Origin: Pontibacter aquaedesilientis
Lineage (GTDB): Bacteria > Bacteroidota > Bacteroidia > Cytophagales > Hymenobacteraceae
Assembly: GCF_014773225.1 (NCBI RefSeq)
Contig: NZ_JACXAJ010000005.1
Span: 124,001-188,000 of the forward strand
Direction: 5' to 3'
Length of the DNA: 64,000 nt
Part shown: positions 59,934 through 64,000 of the stretch, piece by piece
Numbering within the stretch: the stretch's first letter is position 1
Layout of the letters: each line of letters opens with the position of its first letter
The notes under the pieces: model-generated
The model's database searches: none
What the model was told of the DNA's origin: nothing
The model's input: only the letters and a program-made list of their open reading frames with translations
Program-made: the position numbers and the translations under genes

Positions 59934-61064
59934 ATGCAATTTTCATTAGTAGCAAAAGATATTCAGTCGAAGGCCCGTGCAGGGGTAGTGCAGACGGCAC
60001 ACGGCGCCATCGAAACCCCGATCTTCATGCCTGTTGGCACAGCTGGCACCGTGAAGGCAGTTCACCAGCGCGAGCTCAAGGATGACATTAAGGCGGAGAT
60101 CATACTCGGCAACACTTACCACCTATACCTGCGCCCTGGCCTCAACATATTGGAGCAGGCCGGTGGCTTGCACAAGTTCAACGGCTGGGACCGACCAATT
60201 TTGACCGACAGTGGCGGCTATCAGGTGTTCTCATTGGCGGGTACCCGAAAGATTAAGGAGGAGGGCGTCAAGTTCAAGTCGCACATCGACGGCTCTACGC
60301 TCAACTTCACGCCTGAGAATGTGATGGATACGCAGCGCACCATCGGTGCCGACATCATCATGGCGTTTGACGAATGCACCCCCTACCCTTGCGACTATAC
60401 CTACGCCAAGCACTCGATGGAACGCACGCACCGTTGGCTACAGCGCTGCGTCGACCGTTTCGACAACACTGAACCCAGGTATGGCTACGACCAGACGCTC
60501 TTCCCAATCGTGCAAGGCAGCACCTACAAAGATCTGAGAGTGCAGTCGGCTGAGACCATCGCTAGCTTTGGCCGAGAAGGCAACGCTATTGGCGGTCTGT
60601 CGGTGGGGGAGCCTGCCGAGATGATGTATGAGATGACCGAGATTGTGTGCGACATCCTGCCAGCCGACAAGCCGCGCTACCTGATGGGCGTAGGTACGCC
60701 GGCCAACATACTCGAAAACATAGCGTTGGGTGTGGACATGTTTGACTGCGTGCTACCTACCCGCAACGCCCGCAACGGCATGCTGTTCACGACGCAGGGC
60801 ATCATCAACATCCGCAACCAGAAGTGGTCTACTGACCACAGCCCGATCGATGCGGAACTAGGCGGCTATGTGAGCACGTTCTACAGCAAGGCTTACCTAC
60901 GCCACCTGATACACAGCGGCGAATACCTGGCCGGCCAGATTGCCAGCGTGCACAACCTGACCTTCTACCTGTGGCTGGTGAAGCAGGCACGACAACACAT
61001 CATCGCAGGCACTTTCCGCGACTGGAAAGACGTGATGGTGAAAAAACTGATGGTACGATTGTAG
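59934..61064 (+). CDS. tgt: queuine/preQ1 tRNA-ribosyltransferase, atypical zinc site
   Basis: The 376-residue TIM-barrel enzyme exchanges guanine 34 of certain tRNAs for a queuosine precursor. The substrate region LTDSGGYQVFSLAGTRK is near 85 and the nucleophile region is in FDCVLPTRNARNGMLFT near 263. The usual CxCxxC zinc motif of E. coli Tgt (in ECDCYTC) is absent: the aligned segment reads DAELGGYVSTFYSKAYLRHL. Zinc ligands are thus mostly lost, although the surrounding fold (AYLRHL, ASVHNLTFYLWLV) is kept. Such zinc-free forms may be normal in Bacteroidota, which I cannot verify here. It leads a tgt-lptG-EamA operon. Confidence 0.94.
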   Translation: MQFSLVAKDIQSKARAGVVQTAHGAIETPIFMPVGTAGTVKAVHQRELKDDIKAEIILGNTYHLYLRPGLNILEQAGGLHKFNGWDRPILTDSGGYQVFSLAGTRKIKEEGVKFKSHIDGSTLNFTPENVMDTQRTIGADIIMAFDECTPYPCDYTYAKHSMERTHRWLQRCVDRFDNTEPRYGYDQTLFPIVQGSTYKDLRVQSAETIASFGREGNAIGGLSVGEPAEMMYEMTEIVCDILPADKPRYLMGVGTPANILENIALGVDMFDCVLPTRNARNGMLFTTQGIINIRNQKWSTDHSPIDAELGGYVSTFYSKAYLRHLIHSGEYLAGQIASVHNLTFYLWLVKQARQHIIAGTFRDWKDVMVKKLMVRL

Positions 61065-61192
61065 TTAGAAAGTTAATAAGTTAGAAAGTTTAGAAGTTGT
61101 TTATTCTAAGGGTATAGATCATATACGCTAATAGAAATCAACTTTTGAATTTTAACTTTCTAACTTTTAAACTTTTTAACTTTTTAACTAAA
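61065..61192. repeat. spacer hairpin element, family A
   Basis: TTAGAAAGTTAATAAGTTAG on the left is answered by AACTTTCTAACTTTTAAAC and TTTTTAACTTTTTAAC on the right. It separates tgt and lptG and lies inside their probable transcript. Confidence 0.75.
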
Positions 61193-61203
61193 GAAGCGCA
61201 GCG

Positions 61204-62280
61204 TTGAAGCTACTCGATAAATACATACTGAAGAAGTTCCTGACCACCTATGTGTTCACGGTGCTGATTATGGTGTCGGTGATTCTGGTGATTGACTTCA
61301 CGGAAAAGAACGATGACTTCATCAAGCACAATGTGGCCATTTCGGAGATCATCTTCGACTACTACATCCACCTGATCCCGTTCTACGCCAACATGCTGAG
61401 CCCGATCACGGTGTTCATCGCCACTGTATTCGTTACGGCCAAGATGGCCTCACATACCGAGATCGTTGCCATATTGAGCGGTGGGGTTAGCTTTAAGCGC
61501 TTCCTGGTTCCCTACCTGATAGGTGCTTCGATTATTGGTGTCCTGATTTTTGGCTTGATCGGATGGGTGATCCCGAACGCCAACAAGCAAAGCGTGGCCT
61601 TCCAGGTGAAGTATGTGAAAAGCCCTTTTACTTACGACAGCCGCAACATCCACATGAAAATAGCCCCGGATACCTATGTGTATATGGAGAGCTACAACAA
61701 TACAGCGCACGTAGGGTATAACTTCGCCATTGAGCAGATTAAGGGGACAAACCTGAGCCAGAAACTCACGGCAAGCAGCGTCACCTGGAATCCGGACATT
61801 CAGAAGTGGCATGTGGACCGCTATACCTTGCGCACATTCGACGGGGAGAAAGAAACGCTATACCATGGCGAGGCACTGGACACCACGCTCAACATGTTGC
61901 CCAAGGACTTCGAGAGCACCTACAAGCTGGAGCAAACTATGACGCTACCTGAGCTCAACCGCTTCATCAACGAAAAGATAGACCGTGGTGCTGACGACAT
62001 TGAAACCTACCTTATCGAGAAGTATGAGCGATACAGCTATCCTTTTGCCATTATCATCCTGACGGTGATCGGCGTGATTGTGAGCGCCCGAAAAGCCCGT
62101 GGTGGCGTTGGCTTCCAGATTGCGCTGGGTTTCTTCCTGGCCTTTGTGTTCATCATCTTTGTGATCACCAGCCGTAGTCTGGCACAGGTAGGCGACCTGC
62201 CGCCGCATATTGCGGCCTGGGTGCCGAGTATCATCTTTACAGGTATAGGTTTCTTGCTTTATCGTTATATTCCACGCTAA
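61204..62280 (+). CDS. LptF/LptG family LPS export permease
   Basis: The 358-residue inner-membrane protein is of the YjgP/YjgQ family. It has six membrane helices: about 12-32 (TTYVFTVLIMVSVILVIDF), then two before residue 130, and three after 270 (SYPFAIIILTVIGVIVSARK and later). A large periplasmic domain of the jelly-roll type lies between (SPFTYDSRNIHMKIAPDTYV). LptF and LptG, with LptB, pull LPS from the membrane. The start is TTG at 61204, giving MKLLDKYILKKFL, the typical LptFG N-terminus. Whether it is F or G is not certain. Its stop overlaps the next start as TAATG. Confidence 0.9.
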   Translation: MKLLDKYILKKFLTTYVFTVLIMVSVILVIDFTEKNDDFIKHNVAISEIIFDYYIHLIPFYANMLSPITVFIATVFVTAKMASHTEIVAILSGGVSFKRFLVPYLIGASIIGVLIFGLIGWVIPNANKQSVAFQVKYVKSPFTYDSRNIHMKIAPDTYVYMESYNNTAHVGYNFAIEQIKGTNLSQKLTASSVTWNPDIQKWHVDRYTLRTFDGEKETLYHGEALDTTLNMLPKDFESTYKLEQTMTLPELNRFINEKIDRGADDIETYLIEKYERYSYPFAIIILTVIGVIVSARKARGGVGFQIALGFFLAFVFIIFVITSRSLAQVGDLPPHIAAWVPSIIFTGIGFLLYRYIPR

Positions 62281-63227
62281 TGCCGCGTCTTAAGGATTTC
62301 ATTGAGCTCCACTTCATCGTTTTTTTGTGGGGCTTTACCGCCATACTGGGCAAACTGATCACGATTCCGGCAGTAGAGCTGGTGTTTTTGCGCACCTTGA
62401 TCGCGGCGCTGGCACTGGGCGCCATCATTTATAAGCGGGGTACGCCCTTCTGGCTGGGCCAGGCCAATCTGTTCAAGATAATGGGCGTTGGGTTGATGAT
62501 CTCGGCGCATTGGATTTTGTTTTTCGCCTCGGCGCGGATATCCTCTGTTTCGCTGTGCCTGGTGGGTATGGCTACCTGTAGCCTGTGGACGGCACTGCTG
62601 GAACCGGCTTTCACCAGCAAAAAAATCAAGGTGCATGAGATTCTGCTGGCTTTGCTCATTCTGATGGGGCTTTACATTATCTTTCAGGCCGAAACGAAAT
62701 TCAACAATATGCTGGGCATCGGCATGGCTGTCGGATCTGCCTTATTGGGCGCTGTCTTCACGATCATCAACGCCCGCCTGGCCAAGCAACACCCCTCTAC
62801 CACCATCACCGCTTACGAAATGGCAGGTGCCTGCATCGGTACAGCGCTCTTCTTCCCGCTTTACGCCGACCTGTTTGCAGCAGACAACACACTGAACTTC
62901 GCTATGAACGGCATGGACTGGGTATACCTGTTGGTACTGGCCTTGGTCTGCACGGTATACGCCTATACCGCATCAGTGCGGTTGATGCAGAAGATCACGG
63001 CCTATACTATGAACCTTACTGTGAACATGGAGCCGGTCTACGGCATTCTGCTGGCCTGGCTCATCTTCAACGAAAACGAGCAGATGACCATGCATTTCTA
63101 CATCGGAGCCGTGATCATCCTCCTCAGCGTGTTCATCCACCCGATACTCGACAGTTACTCAGAGCGGCGCAATAGACTAAAGCAGGCCTTTCCAGAGAAG
63201 GTAATGGTCGGGGAAGATAAGGTTTGA
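62280..63227 (+). CDS. EamA/DMT family transporter
   Basis: The 315-residue inner-membrane protein has ten hydrophobic helices in two EamA repeats (about 1-150 and 155-300). The signature LHFIVFLWGFTAILGKL opens the first, and NMEPVYGILLAWLIFNENEQ is the typical EamA C-terminal motif near 263. Drug/metabolite transporters move small organic solutes; the substrate is unknown. It overlaps lptG by one base (TAATG), so translation is coupled. Its 3' end overlaps the convergent ispE gene by about 51 bases. Confidence 0.9.
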   Translation: MPRLKDFIELHFIVFLWGFTAILGKLITIPAVELVFLRTLIAALALGAIIYKRGTPFWLGQANLFKIMGVGLMISAHWILFFASARISSVSLCLVGMATCSLWTALLEPAFTSKKIKVHEILLALLILMGLYIIFQAETKFNNMLGIGMAVGSALLGAVFTIINARLAKQHPSTTITAYEMAGACIGTALFFPLYADLFAADNTLNFAMNGMDWVYLLVLALVCTVYAYTASVRLMQKITAYTMNLTVNMEPVYGILLAWLIFNENEQMTMHFYIGAVIILLSVFIHPILDSYSERRNRLKQAFPEKVMVGEDKV

Positions 63228-63986
63228 TGAGCCTTCCTCTTTAAACAGACCGTAGACAGCCGAGCCGGAACCAGTCATGGAAGCATAAGTGGCACCTGCT
63301 GCGTATAGCCTCTCTTTGATTGCCGCCAATTCGGGGTATTTCGGAAACAAGGCCGTTTCAAAATCGTTCTTCAACACGTCTTTCCATACCTTGATATCCT
63401 GTTTCAGAAACATTTCGATGTCACAGCTTGGCTTTTGGGGCATGATGTTCCCGTATGCCTCGGCTGTTGTGATGTGGATACCTGGGTAGACCAACACACA
63501 GGTATAGCCTTTCAGGTCCAGCGCAACGGGCTTGAACACATCGCCCTTCTCTACCGCAATCACCGGTTTGTTCCGAATAAAGAAAGCACAGTCGCTCCCG
63601 AGTTGGCGAGCGTAACCTTCCAACTTGTCATCGCTTAAATTTAGTTCGAACAGGCTGTTGAGCTCCTTCAGCGCAAAGGCCGCATCCGAAGAACCACCAC
63701 CCAAGCCCGCGCCCATCGGAATCACCTTGTGCAGATGCATGTGCACCGGAGGCAATTGAAACTCCTGCTGCAACAAATGATACGCTTTCAGGCAAAGGTT
63801 GCTGTCCGGATTGCCGGGCACAGGCAACCCGCTCATCGTGAACTCCAGCTTTTCGGCCGGCAGAATCTCCAGGGCGTCGCACCACTGCACCGGGTAGAAA
63901 CAGGACTCCAGGTTATGAAACCCGTCAGGCCGCTTCTCGGTCACCAGCAGGCCGATGTTTATCTTGGCATTCGGAAAATCAAGCAT
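63177..63986 (-). CDS. ispE: 4-diphosphocytidyl-2-C-methyl-D-erythritol kinase
   Basis: The 269-residue GHMP kinase phosphorylates CDP-ME in the MEP isoprenoid pathway. The ATP-binding motif PMGAGLGGGSSDAAFALK is near 90. The N-terminus MLDFPNAKINIGLLVTEKRP has the conserved KINIGL substrate loop, and MTGSGSAVYGLF near 240 is the third GHMP motif. It implies that isoprenoids are made by the MEP route. It is convergent with the EamA transporter gene, sharing about 51 bases of overlapping 3' coding sequence. Confidence 0.96.
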   Translation of the reverse strand: MLDFPNAKINIGLLVTEKRPDGFHNLESCFYPVQWCDALEILPAEKLEFTMSGLPVPGNPDSNLCLKAYHLLQQEFQLPPVHMHLHKVIPMGAGLGGGSSDAAFALKELNSLFELNLSDDKLEGYARQLGSDCAFFIRNKPVIAVEKGDVFKPVALDLKGYTCVLVYPGIHITTAEAYGNIMPQKPSCDIEMFLKQDIKVWKDVLKNDFETALFPKYPELAAIKERLYAAGATYASMTGSGSAVYGLFKEEGSSNLIFPDHYLLWKGLL

Positions 63987-64000
63987 AGGTATAGGTTTTG

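Overview
The window looks like chromosomal DNA of a Bacteroidota bacterium, most likely Cytophagales/Hymenobacteraceae (Pontibacter-like). Three things suggest this. Coding GC is near 50 percent. Many genes have close relatives mainly in that phylum: DUF2851, the IPExxxVDY protein, LuxC-type acyl-CoA reductase, a Bacteroidota-style RNase III and a GH20 hexosaminidase. Promoters show the Bacteroidota -7 element TAnnTTTG, with a clear TTTG -33 box upstream of rpsT. The genus is an inference; the phylum is well supported. I see no rRNA, tRNA, CRISPR array, transposase or prophage.

Layout. 1-3.2 kb: end of a DUF4197 lipoprotein gene, cinA and a 2-oxoacid dehydrogenase E2. 3.2-4.7 kb: an AT-rich patch of small secreted proteins, including a doubly broken pseudogene behind an AAT microsatellite. 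4.8-18 kb: two exported hypotheticals, valS, a pentapeptide-repeat protein, an Alvin/YfhL-type ferredoxin divergent from a LuxC-type acyl-CoA reductase, a polysaccharide deacetylase, a nucleoside phosphorylase, trhO, a NeuD-like acyltransferase, a membrane protein and DUF2851. 18.2-19.9 kb: an ABC-F ATPase. 19.9-24.4 kb: an AT-rich accessory island. It holds a coupled GNAT/class V aminotransferase pair, a HigBA-type toxin-antitoxin module with an operator palindrome, and a 1.8 kb cassette-like unit with inverted ends beside a long hairpin.

25-36 kb: pyrF, ftsK-lolA, pyrD, a DUF898-M48-TlpA operon, a GH20 hexosaminidase and xerD. 36-46 kb: aroQ divergent from xerD, a SerC-like aminotransferase, marC, rnhA, trmN6, a saccharopine dehydrogenase-like gene, cdd, an esterase, a PEGA-repeat protein, a VOC protein and an exported beta-propeller-like protein. 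46-54 kb: lgt, nadE, the acpP-fabF-rnc cluster, an IPExxxVDY gene with pyk, and rpsT. 54-64 kb: two paralogous lipoproteins, a YheT-type hydrolase, rsmG, a small membrane protein, a glycosyltransferase overlapping an ECF-type sigma factor, tgt-lptG-EamA, and ispE.

Most genes are housekeeping. They cover pyrimidine supply (pyrF, pyrD, cdd), lipoprotein and LPS transport (lolA, lgt, lptG), fatty-acid synthesis, chromosome segregation (ftsK, xerD) and translation (valS, trhO, trmN6, tgt, rsmG, rpsT, ABC-F).

The more unusual content is between and across genes. (1) The octamer AGGTATAG/CTATACCT occurs about 60 times by my eye count, where about 2 are expected, in genes and spacers alike. It is missing from 19.9-24.6 kb. 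(2) Several families of low-complexity, self-complementary spacer elements form long imperfect hairpins. (3) A separate palindromic 36-mer has two identical and two decayed copies. (4) The accessory island carries the cassette-like unit and a possible small biosynthetic pair.
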